The notes under the pieces were generated by a model. It ran no database searches. It was not told the DNA's origin and saw only the letters and a program-made list of their open reading frames with translations. Shown here piece by piece: positions 1 to 9,343 of a DNA stretch of 64,000 nt. The translations under genes were made by a program, and so were the position numbers. Source of the stretch: Phytophthora colocasiae (Eukaryota; Oomycota; Peronosporomycetes; Peronosporales; Peronosporaceae); assembly GCA_018806915.1 (NCBI GenBank), contig JAGKQI010000083.1, positions 976,900-1,040,899 of the forward strand, in the 5' to 3' direction. Position 1 is the stretch's first letter; every line of letters begins with the position of its first letter.

Positions 1-655
1 GGTCGCTGCAATATTTGGTAAGAGGCACACGACCTGGATATAGCAAACGCAGTAAGAGAATTGAGTAAGTATCTGTCATGTTACAATAGGACACATTGGG
101 AAGCAGCTAGAGAGTGCTAAAATACTTGAAAGGGACGTCGACGTACGGTCTACTTTGATGGAAAGTCAATGGAGGTAACGTATGAAGTGTACACAGACGC
201 AAGCTTCGCGTGTCAATCAAAAGAACGTAAATCTATCACGGGCTATGTGATTCAGATGGCAGGCTGCAGCATCTCATGGTGTAGTAGCAAACAAGGATGC
301 GTGTCTCTTTCTACTGCGGAGGCTGAACTAATCGCATTAAGTGAAGGTGCTAAAGAAAGCGAATGGTTGTGGCACTTGCTATCGGAAATGGGATTTCGTC
401 AAGAGAAACCTGTGCAAGTATGGTGTGATAGCAGATCAGCAATAAGCATCACAAAGAATCCAGGAAACCATAAGGCTAGCAAGCACATTGAGATAAAATA
501 CCTGTTTACTAGAGACTTAGTAGAAGAAGGACGCCTAGTTATTGAGTACTGTCCAACTGCCAGCATGGCAGCGGATATTTTGACAAAGGCACTTCCTACT
601 AAACAGTTCACAGTTTTAAGAGATAAGATTGGAGTGAAAGACGTCTCCACATAAG
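1..655 (+). mobile_element. Ty1/copia retrotransposon, 3' end of pol (RT tail and RNase H), truncated by window edge
   Basis: The open frame 169-654 (161 codons) is a copia-type RNase H: YTDASFA (first catalytic Asp), KSITGYVIQMAG, STAEAELIALSEG (Glu), WCDSRSAISI (Asp), HIEIKYLFTRD and the terminal ADILTKALP. Upstream, bases 35-118 read DIANAVRELSKYLS and bases about 117-150 read VLKYLKGT in other frames. These are the usual copia sequence just before RNase H, so at least two single-base frame changes lie between 1 and 169. The polyprotein ends at the stop at 652-654. RNase H degrades the RNA strand of the RNA/DNA hybrid during reverse transcription. No LTR start follows directly, so whether the element is complete to the left cannot be seen. 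It differs in sequence from the copia element at 48769-54271. Confidence 0.92.
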
Positions 656-1819
656 TGTAAGGTAAATCATCAATTTAGGGCCATCAACCATTTTAAGGCC
701 GTATTTTAACTGCCAATCACGTGAAGTTTTTCACAGAGCAAGTACTTTATTGGCTAAAACACACTAAATACGAATACCTTCAAAAATTAAATTTGGCGCG
801 AGGTGTCATGGCTCCAGGCGATGACAGATCAGTCGCCTACATGGTTGGCGGCAAGCTTATTGAAGGCACATTATGGGAGCAGGGTTGTCGCGGGTTCAAG
901 TCCCGTTAATTCTCCGCACTGATTTGGTAAGTAAAGCATCTATTCAACCTCACTGTGCCAGACACTCGACTAACATTTTGTTGTTTAGAATACAGCTGAA
1001 CGAGTGATATGCGCTACATGTACTCTTCTACATCTTTACCTGCAGTTGTAGTAACAGCTTTCTTAGACGACTTGGTTTTGCTGCCAGCCTCAGCAAGTTC
1101 CTGAGCACTTCATGGGTAAACAGCCTCCCCCCAACTGCGACTCGTTTACGCTTTGTCGTCTTCTTCGGCAGGGGCTTCAATTGTTGGCCAGCCACTTGAC
1201 CTCCGTAAGTTAATTTCCGTCGAAACTTGATCACAAGTAGAAATATAAAAGGTGAAGGTGGAATAACCCAAACCTCAAATGGTCACAAAAATGACACTCA
1301 CTCAGCGCTTTCAATACTGAAAGCAAGACTAAATTCGGCCGTAAACTGATTAAGTCGATTTTTTCTTCTCCACGAGCATGTGCTTAATTTCATTGGTCTG
1401 CTACTACAAAAAATCGAGAAAAAATCTCTGGTTTGCGAAGTTTCAGAAACTGTCTCACTTTTTATCAACGCATAAGTAGATGCCGAGTAATTCGAGCATC
1501 TTTTATCTCGGCCCATATTTGATTTTTTACCTTACACTTAGTGGGAGTGTTAAAATGAGCCACAAGCCAGTGGAGGCATAGGCTGTGGTGTAGTATACAA
1601 AAGATTAGATAAGTATATTCAAGTTAAGTGAACACTGTCTAAGTGTGGAAAGGCGGCGTCTGTAACTGCCAATCAACGCTGTCGGCGCTTCTGCCGACGG
1701 CAACAATTCACTCGTGCGATGATGGTCAAACCGGCGAAAGGAGCTCACTTCTCCTTTTGCCAACGACTGAGCACATCGGTCTATTAGAGGGCAATTAAGT
1801 AGAGAATAATAAATTGAGA
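656..1819. other. Non-coding stretch between the copia fragment and the proline-rich cluster
   Basis: I see no supported gene. Noted only: an 11-base match to the Pol III B-box (GGTTCAAGTCC, 893-903) without a convincing tRNA fold; a basic minus-strand frame (1028-1234) containing KKTTKRKR that resembles nothing I recognise; and GTGGGAGTGTTAAAATGAG at about 1541-1559, which looks like a copia polypurine tract followed by an LTR start (TGTTA). If that is an LTR its 3' end is not found before the next gene. Confidence 0.4.
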
Positions 1820-2113
1820 TTAAAACAACAACAAAGTTTTCGTGTTCAACACCGAGGCTGAATACCGAGTGGGGTGTGAATAGTCATGTGAGTACGGTGG
1901 AGGAGGTGGCGGAGGTGGTGGTCCGTAGCAATATGGCGGGGGCACGTAGTGCCAATGTGGATGCGACCCAGATGAACGTTGTGGTTCATGCCGACTGTGA
2001 AACAAATTGTCTGTGAGGCGGGAGAAATTGCGCAGATCAGGGAAACGAGGTGACTGGAACCTGAAGTCTGAACGGTGGTGTCTGTGGCCGTTGCTGCGAG
2101 TCGGGAAGGCCAT
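1820..2113 (-). CDS. Pro/Tyr-rich low-complexity protein, member 1 of a five-gene cluster
   Basis: The recognisable part reads HWHYVPPPYCYG, then a run of nine prolines, then YSHDYSHPTRYS, ending at the stop at 1820 in an AT-rich stretch that could be the 3' end. The start is uncertain. A candidate ATG just after an acceptor-like TTTCACAG (minus strand, about 1990) would begin MNHNVHLG and needs one frame change to join the Pro-rich part; the longer open frame starts at 2113. It is a compact, Pro-, His- and Tyr-rich protein like the next three genes on the same strand, but it lacks their C-terminal Trp. No enzyme motif, and no clear signal peptide in the chosen frame. Function unknown; proline/tyrosine-rich stretches of this kind are common in structural or WW/SH3-binding proteins, but that is inference. 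Confidence 0.5.
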   Translation of the reverse strand: MAFPTRSNGHRHHRSDFRFQSPRFPDLRNFSRLTDNLFHSRHEPQRSSGSHPHWHYVPPPYCYGPPPPPPPPPYSHDYSHPTRYSASVLNTKTLLLF

Positions 2114-2348
2114 CTATGCCTCGGTAGTCGTCTTTGTTCTGACAAAAGTGCAAGAGGAAGCGGGGACGTGTGCGACACCACTCGATTTCGAAAGTGACTG
2201 TCGCTTTCATTTCGAAGCTCTGGCACGTGCTTGTTTACCTACAATGTGGAGTTTTGTCAAGTTCATGAACACAGCACCTAGAAATTCGGCATTTTACAAG
2301 AATGTATTATGGCTGTTTGGCCCTGCGCTATCGATCACCACTGGTGAT

Positions 2349-2591
2349 TCACCAGCCATGGTGGTGGTGGTGGTGGTGATGGAAATATGGCGGTGGTGGT
2401 GCACACTCGTAGAATACGGGTGGAGGGACTTCATAGACCACAGGAGGCGGGGGAGGAGGGGGTACAGCGTACACTACTGGTGGCGGCGGAGGTGGTGCCG
2501 CGTACACCACAGTCGGGGGTGCCACGTAGACGGGGGGAGGTGGACTATGGTGGTGGTAATGGTGTCGGGGTGACCCTGGAAAGGGGAACAT
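2349..2591 (-). CDS. Pro/His/Tyr-rich low-complexity protein, cluster member 2
   Basis: Starts MFPFPGSPRHHYHHHSPPPP and ends with eight His followed by Gly-Trp and the stop. The middle is alternating polyproline and V-V-Y steps (PPPVVYAV, PPPVVYEV), giving several PPxY-like tetrapeptides (PPVY), the ligand type of WW domains. The frame is open 36 codons further upstream, but I chose the internal ATG because members 3 and 4 begin with the same M-[FY]...P-x-SPxR pattern at the equivalent place. About 80 residues. The polyhistidine tail would make the protein metal-binding or pH-sensitive (inference). No domain recognised. The GC-rich repeats are open in several frames on both strands; the minus strand is preferred because start and stop patterns are shared with its neighbours. 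Confidence 0.6.
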   Translation of the reverse strand: MFPFPGSPRHHYHHHSPPPPVYVAPPTVVYAAPPPPPPVVYAVPPPPPPPVVYEVPPPVFYECAPPPPYFHHHHHHHHGW

Positions 2592-3012
2592 GTGTGCTCT
2601 TTGGCTGGGTGTGCACTTGGAGTTCTTGGACTTGATGCGGAGAATTGTGTTGTGAGTTTTCGGAGAAGCTGGAGCGGATTTGAGACATGCCGATATCAAG
2701 CAGTGAGGAAATCCAGCTCAAAGCGTAGGTTTCATCTCGGCGGTTTACGTGCCCGAAATGCTACTTCAAGCGTCGGTAAACTGTCCTCACTCTCGATGCC
2801 ATCCATTCACCTGTTCAGGATGTGCACAACGATGTCAACTACCTGCTCACAAGTACTTTACCATGAAAGCACTTTGTCAAGGAGCTGAGGTTATCGTTAA
2901 TTCAATATAACACTTGGTTTAGAACGCTCACTTTGAGAAGAAGGATATTACGACGTCCTACAACAAGGTCGGAACTTTTAAGCCAGTGAACTAGCAATTG
3001 CGACCGCACACA

Positions 3013-3303
3013 TTACCATCTCGGGGGAGGGTGGTGGTGATGATGCGGAGGCGAGCAAGGTGGGGGTCCACCATAGGGCGGTCTCTCGTAGAAATCCGGA
3101 GGTGGGGGCGGTGGGCCATGGTGATGGTGATGTGGAGGCGAAAATGGCTCTGGAGGTGGAGGGGGTGGCGCGTACACTGGAGGAGGACAACCCGGACGGG
3201 CTCCATATCCGAACGGCGGTGGTGGCGGTCCTGGAGGAGGGTAATGCGTCGGAGGTGGCGGCGAGTGTCTTCCGCGTGGGGAACCAGGGAATCCACGATA
3301 CAT
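3013..3303 (-). CDS. Pro/His/Gly-rich low-complexity protein, cluster member 3
   Basis: A 96-residue open frame beginning MYRGFPGSPRGRHSPPPP, with a PPPPPFGYG stretch, PPPVYAPPPPPPEPF, two runs of five His flanked by Pro, and the ending PPPRW-stop. Start and end parallel members 2 and 4 (M[FY]...SPxR at the N-terminus; an aromatic Trp preceded by Gly or Arg as the last residue). The spacing to the neighbours (about 420 bases to member 2, 330 to member 4) leaves room for a separate promoter each. No signal peptide or catalytic motif. It is probably a tandem paralogue; function unknown. Confidence 0.62.
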   Translation of the reverse strand: MYRGFPGSPRGRHSPPPPTHYPPPGPPPPPFGYGARPGCPPPVYAPPPPPPEPFSPPHHHHHGPPPPPPDFYERPPYGGPPPCSPPHHHHHPPPRW

Positions 3304-3637
3304 CGCACTGTGTCTACTGCTTCAAAGACTTGTGAGCTCCAAACGGCGAAAGAAGTTATGGGTGAACGTTGTGATCTAGACCTGATCTAACGAGTACGCG
3401 ACGTCAGGGCAATGACGACAATGAGACTATGGCGATTGACTCTTGAGTTCGTTACGTGAGAGATCAGTACAACGAAATGTACTCTTGATGACAACAGGCA
3501 ATGTGTGTTGGTGCAGATCACATAGTATATTTTATGGGGGCAAAGTGGTGCTTGGTGCAGCGACCTACTCTACAAGCTCAACGCATTCGCCATTTTTTTT
3601 CTCTCAGGGGTGTCTTCTGCTATGAGCCGCCCTGATC

Positions 3638-3853
3638 TTACCAGCCACGTGGGGGAGGAGGTCCGCGGTGATCTGGCGGGGGTGGGCTGTGATGGTGCGG
3701 CGGAGGTCCGTGATGGTGGTCGGGAGGTGGGGGACTGTGATGGTGCGGCGGGGGGCCATGGTGATGTGGTGGGGGTGGACTATGGTGGCCAGGAGGAGGG
3801 CCGTGATGGTGACGCGGTGGGCTGCGTGGGGGCGAGTGCGGGCGGCCGAACAT
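3638..3853 (-). CDS. Pro/His-rich low-complexity protein, cluster member 4
   Basis: Begins MFGRPHSPPRSPPRHHHG and consists almost entirely of a PP-[DH]HHHGPP-HHHSPPP type repeat (about 11 residues per unit), ending PPPPRGW-stop; 71 residues. The open frame extends 23 codons upstream, but the internal Met aligns with the starts of members 2 and 3. His and Pro dominate the composition. Such His-rich tracts can bind divalent metals or form pH-responsive condensates (general property, not shown here). Same strand as the other four genes of the cluster. Confidence 0.6.
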   Translation of the reverse strand: MFGRPHSPPRSPPRHHHGPPPGHHSPPPPHHHGPPPHHHSPPPPDHHHGPPPHHHSPPPPDHRGPPPPRGW

Positions 3854-4749
3854 GGCTTGCAAATTGAGGAATGGATGATATCGTTGCTGCCAGGTAACCT
3901 GCAACTTGCTGGTCATCGACAATTGATTCAGATATCAGATAGTTTTGATTGGCTGTTTAGATGACAGCCAATCAGATGCGAGACAACTTCAACAGATGAA
4001 AAAACGTCACATGTACCAGGATCTGCAAAAGCGAAAACGTTACCCACACAGACACAACCAGATTATGCCCTTGCTGTTCATACTGTGTGACACAGGGAAG
4101 GATCGAGTTCACGATGAAGTCAGTGCTGATGAACTTGATTGCCTGGCAAATGCGAAGGAGTATCTTTGTTCTGAGGACTTCTGACAGTCCCACTTGGCTG
4201 TCGAGCTGTGCGCACTGCTGACACCGCTTCGATATATGCACTTAATACTTCGAAGTATATTGGTGCAAGTGTATGCGTACATGTAGGTTTATCCGTGACT
4301 TAACATCTCAGACGGAGCTACAATAGCTTTGAAATTCTCACTAAGATCAGTATGCATAATATGCATATTATGTGTACATGTAGTGCTTCACTACTCCGCA
4401 AAGGAAACGAGTGGTGACGTTCTAATATGCGGTGTTAACAGACCAGTCGTCTTTCACTTCAACTTGACCTGTATCGGCCTTGGTGCAGTGATAACTTGGC
4501 CATGATTCACAGATAAAGAGATGCTGAGTCGAGAAAAAGAAAATAGGAGACAATAAACTCAATTAACAACAAATGTGGGCTTGCCAATGTTTTACCGGTT
4601 ATCCAATAAGCATAACACGAGTTTTAGCTGTTTGCATGGACCAACTTCCGTCACCATCTCGAATTTCCTTTCCTCCAACAACGTCAACAGTGCTGACTCA
4701 GCACTTGGAAGTCGATACAGTACAGTACAAGCATTCGTACCGAAGACTT
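3854..4749. other. Intergenic DNA between cluster members 4 and 5
   Basis: AT-richer sequence with short chance frames only. It should contain the upstream region of member 4 and the 3' end of member 5. No gene or repeat supported. Confidence 0.4.
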
Positions 4750-5220
4750 CTACTTGAACATCTTCTTCATCTTCTTGCCCATCTTCTTGAATCCTTTTCC
4801 CTTGTAGCCTTTGTACTTGTGTCCTTTGAACTTGTGGCCCTTGTGCTTGCCGTGTTTGTACTTGCCATGCTTCATCTTGCCGCCAGCGATCACAACACCG
4901 GGTTGCGCCACGTAAGCGGGCTGGGCGTACGCGTAACCAGGCTGCGGTGCGTGGTGGCCGTGAGCCGGGTAACCAGGCTGTGCAGCAGGGTATCCCTGCT
5001 GAGGCGGGTACTGCTGAGGGGGGTATCCCTGCTGCGGGGGATATCCCTGCTGCGGCGGGTATCCTTGCTGGGGAGGATATCCTTGCTGAGGCGGGTAGCC
5101 CTGCTGAGGTGGATATCCCTGTTGCGGGGGATATCCTTGCTGTGGGGGGTATCCTTGCTGCGGCGGGTAACCCTGCTGCTGCGGGTAACCATGGGGTGGC
5201 TGGCCTCCTCCGGGATACAT
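4750..5220 (-). CDS. GYPPQQ (XYPPX) repeat protein with lysine-rich tail
   Basis: A clean 156-residue frame. Residues 1-12 are [12 protein letters not shown]; then about ten uninterrupted GYPPQQ hexapeptides with one YPPQQ variant; then a degenerate [20 protein letters not shown] linker ending in a short hydrophobic [11 protein letters not shown]; then about 45 residues of K/H/G/Y repeats ([19 protein letters not shown]) ending [12 protein letters not shown]. This is the layout of the XYPPX-repeat 'glycine-rich protein A3' type: a flexible Pro-Tyr-Gln domain plus a strongly basic tail. Known relatives are small cytosolic or peripheral membrane proteins of unclear function. The basic tail would favour binding to acidic lipids, RNA or polyanions (inference). 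It closes the five-gene minus-strand cluster and is head-to-head with the tubulin cofactor gene, 220 bases apart, so they may share a promoter region. Confidence 0.85.
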   Translation of the reverse strand: MYPGGGQPPHGYPQQQGYPPQQGYPPQQGYPPQQGYPPQQGYPPQQGYPPQQGYPPQQGYPPQQGYPPQQYPPQQGYPAAQPGYPAHGHHAPQPGYAYAQPAYVAQPGVVIAGGKMKHGKYKHGKHKGHKFKGHKYKGYKGKGFKKMGKKMKKMFK

Positions 5221-5417
5221 CTTAACTTGGACTAGGGGGTTCTGTGCTGTCGTCGAGGTGATGAAGTCTGGGGTCGGGTCGTACCGTCGGCAATAGGGAG
5301 AAGCAAGTTGTACCTACCTCAATAATGATCCTGATTGGTTAATTTTATGCCGATTTGTGATTCGTCTAGAGTATAATTAATTTCCACCAATCCCAGAATT
5401 TTATTACAACAGTTTGT

Positions 5418-5425
5418 TCACTTTT
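5418..5425 (+). promoter_or_regulatory. Candidate oomycete initiator (Inr) for the tubulin cofactor gene
   Basis: TCACTTTT matches the oomycete initiator consensus TCAYTTYY and lies 15 bases before the ATG at 5440, giving a very short leader. It is embedded in a T-run, so a chance match is possible. Confidence 0.4.
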
Positions 5426-5439
5426 TTTTCTGGTCGAAA

Positions 5440-6774
5440 ATGGAGACTCCACAGGTCGGGATGCGCTGTGAACTGCTCTCTTCAGGGCCCAGTGGCAGTC
5501 TACGCGCCAGTATTAAACGCTACGGGGAGATCGTATACATTGGGGAGATCAAGGGGCTACCTGGTGATGGTTGGTTGGGCGTGAGACTGGATAAACCACT
5601 GGGAAAAGGCGACGGATCGTTTCAGGGCAAGAGATATTTTGACTGTAAACCACTGCACGGTGCCCTTGTGCGACCGGAAAAGGTCAACATCAGAGGAGAG
5701 TTCCCTATACTTACGACGCACGAAGAGAGCTTAGCACACGCGCTGGAGGAGCGACGCAAGGAGAAACAGGGGAAGAATGCGGTGGTTGGAAGTGCTGGAG
5801 ATCCGTCCAAGCTTCACCGTGAACTGACGACCGATGAGCTGGCTACGACCTTCTGGGAGACATTTACACAGCAAGAAGAGCACATACACAAGCAGGTGGG
5901 ACAATTTTGCGAGCAGAAGAAGCAACCACTGCCGTGTGAGCCAGCCAAGGAGGTTAAACTGGATGCTCTAGTGCTCGAGGTCAACGCTATGCGCGACTCA
6001 GCAGCCACAGCGGCGTCACTGTACTTGTCACCGTATGATACGCGCCACACACAGCTAATTCTATCCAAGCTGATGGAGCTAATTGACTCGACTCGTGCGA
6101 CGTTTGCTCCCAGGAAGAAATTCACGTTCCGAGCTCATGCTGCGAAACGAGCAAAAGCTAAGGCAATAGAGAAGCAGGATCAACCGGAGCAGATCTCTAC
6201 TGGCTCTGCAGACAACCAGCAAGCGTTAACTGTACAACGGGCGTTGGATTTGGATGAACTGGTGCACGCCAACAAGCAGGACGAAGTTATCGTCATCAAT
6301 AGCAGCACTTTCGCTGACGCAGACGACAGCAAGCGCCGCGACCTGAACTTCTCGCACCTCACTAACTGCATTGTGCTGGTTTGCGTGGAGACTTCAGCCA
6401 TCCGTGGTGATGTCCTCAAGAACTGCGTCTTCTACACTGGAGCGATCTTTGGCAGCGTGTGGCTTGAAAATTGCAATGGTTGTGATTTTTTTGTCGCGTG
6501 TCGTCAGCTGCGTGTTCACTTGAGCACGGCTACAACTTTCCACCTCCGTATTCCAAGCCATCCTATCATTGAAGACTGCCAGCAGATGCAGTTCGGGCCG
6601 TATCGCCTGCAATTTGTTGGTATCAAGGGACAACTTGAACGTTTGGGGGTGGCAAAGGACTCGGGGCTGTGGGCTAAGGTGAACGACTTCAAGTGGCATA
6701 AAAGCGCAACAGTCTCTCCGAACTGGAGCATCTCGCGACCCAAAGCGTCAACTGCCGACGATTCCTGCTGAACT
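5440..6774 (+). CDS. Tubulin-folding cofactor C-like protein with an N-terminal CAP-Gly domain
   Basis: Intact 443-codon frame. Residues about 20-85 form a CAP-Gly domain: GEIVYIGEIKGLPGDGWLGV, RLDKPLGKGDGSFQGKRYFD, HGALVRPEKV, closest in style to cofactor B. A charged helical linker follows (85-240). Residues about 275-435 are a TBCC/C-CAP domain: LTNCIVLV, GSVWLENCNGCDFFVACRQL, then RVH, HPIIEDCQQMQFGPY and SPNWSI. The Arg of RQLRVH sits where TBCC and RP2 carry the arginine finger that stimulates GTP hydrolysis by beta-tubulin or Arl GTPases. Expected role: cytosolic GTPase-activating step of alpha/beta-tubulin heterodimer assembly. Ordinary TBCC has an N-terminal spectrin-like helical domain, not CAP-Gly, so the architecture is unusual. 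The frame is uninterrupted, unlike the downstream genes. The ATG is the first in frame after the Inr-like site. Confidence 0.88.
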
Positions 6775-6969
6775 GGATAAGCTCGTTTCGTACGACTATA
6801 CGTACATGTAAGAGCTAAAGGTGGCGGGTGTAATAGCTAACAGGTAGCTTATTTAACGATCCGGCCCTGATCGAATAGAGATCGCTTAAGACAAAAGCAT
6901 GTAAACACATGCAGCTGGATGTTTGTCATCCATCTATTACCTAGCCTAAAGCGCCAGTATCATGTTAGT

Positions 6970-8316
6970 CTACTCGTGCTTGCTCTTCTTGTGCTTTTTC
7001 TTCTTGCCTATCCCTTGTCCTTGTGTTTGTGCTTCTTAGGCTCAACGGAAGATGCTCACCTCTTCTGCTACCTTCCTCAGCGGGGGTTTCTGTGCTTGCG
7101 CTTCTTTGATTTTCTTCTCCTTTTTTGGTCTTTTATCTCCACCACCTTCTCGGCTTCGGATACAGCCGTTTTTGCTCTTCTTTCGACTTCTTCTCCCTTC
7201 ACCGGTTCATCAGCAGAAAGCGTTAAGAACCTTTTTCTTCTTCGATAGGTGCAGTCTTAGGCCTCGTTAGCGTCAGCCTCGACAGCCGTTTTGGTCTTCT
7301 TTCGACTTCTTCTCCTTCACCGGTTCATCAGCAGAAAGGTTAAGAATTTTTTCTTCTTCGATGATGTAGTCTTAATGTCATTAGCGTCGGCCTCAATAAC
7401 CTTCTTCTTGGACTTTTTGGACTTCTTCCTCCTTCACAGGCTCATCAGCTTGGCAAGATCCAGAACAGCAGGCTTTTCGGTTTCCTGACAACCTTCTCTT
7501 AGACTTTTTTGACCTTCTTTTCCTTTACAGGTGCTGACCTTCGGCTCTTTCCGGGCTCTTCAGCAGCAAGGATTCAAGTGGATTTCTTCCGGTTTCGTCG
7601 TCGAGTGTAGCCTTTGACAACGTTAGCAACTGTCGAAGCGCATGGTAAAGCTTCAAATGGCGACCATAGCACCGGCAACGTGGAACACTACACAACACAA
7701 CAGCAAATTGCATCAGTACTCTGCATAGTAACAGCATTGCAGCGTAACCGTCTACTCACCGAAGCACCTTCCTACTTCGACCTCATCCTCAATACAGAGA
7801 TCGAGGAGCCGTTCTTCTCCCAGCCTGTGTAACGCCAACAACCAGTGAGTATTACAGCTTTCAACTCTGCATAAAAGCAAGCAATGCCAGCAACCAACAT
7901 ACCAGCAGTCCTGGGCATAGCTGTGCACGTATCCTTGGGCAGCTCCTGCCTCCGCCACTGAACCGTTGAAGACAATTCAGCAAAAAGCATACCGACGTGG
8001 TTAAGCTTCCAATCTTGTTAACGATACCACGCAGCTTCATACCCTCTTTAGGCTCGGAAGAGCAGTGCATCCGCCAACGCACTTTGCAGTGGATAAAAGG
8101 GCATCTCGTTCACAATGACACCGCGTGAGGACAGTCCAGTTTCACATTACTGAAGCTCAACACAACGCCTCCTGCAGCGGGCTCAGAAGTAGCGCATAAG
8201 CTGCTCCTGGTCCATAAGTTCTGCTCAATGCCCACGTGGCTCCATAGCGTGACATGGTGGCGACAGACCTCACACTGCTTGCCGCACTTTACACAGTTGA
8301 CAAACGCATTGGCCAC
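6970..8316 (-). CDS. DNA-directed RNA polymerase I subunit RPA43-like (frames broken by indels)
   Basis: Minus strand from the ATG at 8316. In successive frames one reads NAFVNCVKCGKQCEV, HVGIEQNLW, EPAAGGVVLSFSNVKLDCP, then HCKVRWRMHCSSEPKEGM, LRGIVNKIGS, NHVGMLFAEL, GSVAEAGAAQGYVHSYAQDC. After a likely intron (GTATGTTGG...TTACACAG, about 7824-7901) come EDEVEVGR and FHVAGAMVAI. This follows the Rpb7-like plan of Pol I subunit A43 (tip domain with GGVVL, then the OB domain with a V-NKIG-HVG-L-FN pattern). A Lys/Glu-rich tail with repeated EPVKEEK-type segments covers about 7560-6970 and ends KKKKHKKSKHE. A43 forms the Pol I stalk and binds Rrn3/TIF-IA in the nucleolus. Several single-base frame changes interrupt it; I regard them as sequence errors because the motifs are otherwise conserved. 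Confidence 0.72.
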
Positions 8317-8501
8317 AATTATCTTCCTACTTGACCTTCTAAAATGTCAATGAGGCTTATAGCCAATGAAATGAGAAAAGGAAATTAAGAATATAATTAT
8401 ATGTACACCTTACATTGAATAAGTAGTAATCTTTCCCATACACCTACGAGAGAGGCTCTCAATTGTCCGTCTCCGCACTACCGGAAAAAGTTGAGGCTGG
8501 C

Positions 8502-9343
8502 ATGAACGTCTTGATGCTGGCGTCGATCGGCCCGCGGCTGGTAGCCGCTAAGCAGACTTCCGCTGGCCAAGGCTGGCGAGTGCTCGTGGCTTTGCGAAGA
8601 CGTCCCTGCTCCTGGGACGAAAGCTGGACCCTAAGCCCACGTGGGGCGAAGTGATTGAGAAGATGTCCGACTTACTTTCTTCCTGTCCGACGTGTTCCGC
8701 GCCACTTGGCTGTCGTGGGAAGTGCATCGTGGAGCGGTAAGGTCACTATTAACTACCCGTACGAGAAGGGCATGCTCAGTCCGCGTTTCCGTGGCGAGCA
8801 CGCGCTACGTCGTTACCCACTCTTTGTGCGGCGAGGAACGGTGGGAGTGCACATATCTCTGTTCTGGTGGTCTGGCACACTGGGAAGAAAAGTCAGCATT
8901 TTTAACGTTGACTTTTATTATTTGTAGATGCATTTAACTTGCAGGAGTTGTGTGGAAGCTATCACTGCCCTGCTCAAGCTATCACCATTGAAGCGGGTAT
9001 GCGTTGTTAAACGGATCTTTTGGAAGAAAGAGAAGGAGACTGATAGTATTATTTTTTATTATTATTTTGCAGTGAAACTGCGTGCGGACGGTGCACGTCG
9101 TACCACTCGCTACGACATCGATGAGCATGACCAAAGTGCATCTACTGTGGCTTCTGCCAGGAGGCTTGCCCCTGTAGACGCTATCGTTGGAGGGGACCTA
9201 ACTTCCCGAGTTCGCCCGCTACGCAAGAGCCACGAGGAGCTTCTGTACGGATACAAGGCCAAGTTGCTCTCCAATAGGCGACACAAGTGGGGAGTTCAAG
9301 AAATTGCCAAGAACCTCTCTGTCGAGCAGCTCTTACTCGTTAA
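8502..9343 (+). CDS. NDUFS8: NADH:ubiquinone oxidoreductase 23 kDa subunit (NDUFS8/TYKY), indel-broken
   Basis: Segments in different frames give the whole family pattern: N-terminal mitochondrial-type leader ([18 protein letters not shown]), then [56 protein letters not shown]. The first 4Fe-4S cluster motif is split by a GT-AG intron (GTGGGAGTGC...TATTTGTAG, about 8851-8927) and resumes [13 protein letters not shown] second intron (about 8998-9072) ends TTTTGCAG. Then [14 protein letters not shown], and [20 protein letters not shown] in a shifted frame, so both ferredoxin-like C-x2-C-x2-C-x3-CP motifs are recoverable. After that come [27 protein letters not shown] and a stop at 9341. This subunit carries clusters N6a and N6b near the quinone-binding module of complex I in the inner mitochondrial membrane. 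At least four single-base frame changes. Confidence 0.85.

Noticed and set aside
833..915. tRNA or tRNA-derived SINE (GGTTCAAGTCC with a 4-bp T stem)
   Set aside because: The B-box is perfect but no acceptor stem, anticodon arm or good A-box can be folded at the right distance; could be chance.
1549..1851. Copia LTR starting TGTTAAAATGAG after a purine tract and ending TTCAACA
   Set aside because: The proposed end falls inside the coding region of the first proline-rich gene and no second copy exists in the window.
2007..2573. 188-codon plus-strand frame over the proline-rich cluster
   Set aside because: Antisense shadow: Trp/Arg/Val-rich reading of polyproline/polyhistidine codons, without a motif. 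The minus-strand frames share start and end patterns.
4573..5235. 220-codon plus-strand frame rich in Leu/Arg/Val repeats
   Set aside because: Antisense of the GYPPQQ repeat gene; the repeat is explained by the minus-strand protein with its basic tail and proper ATG.
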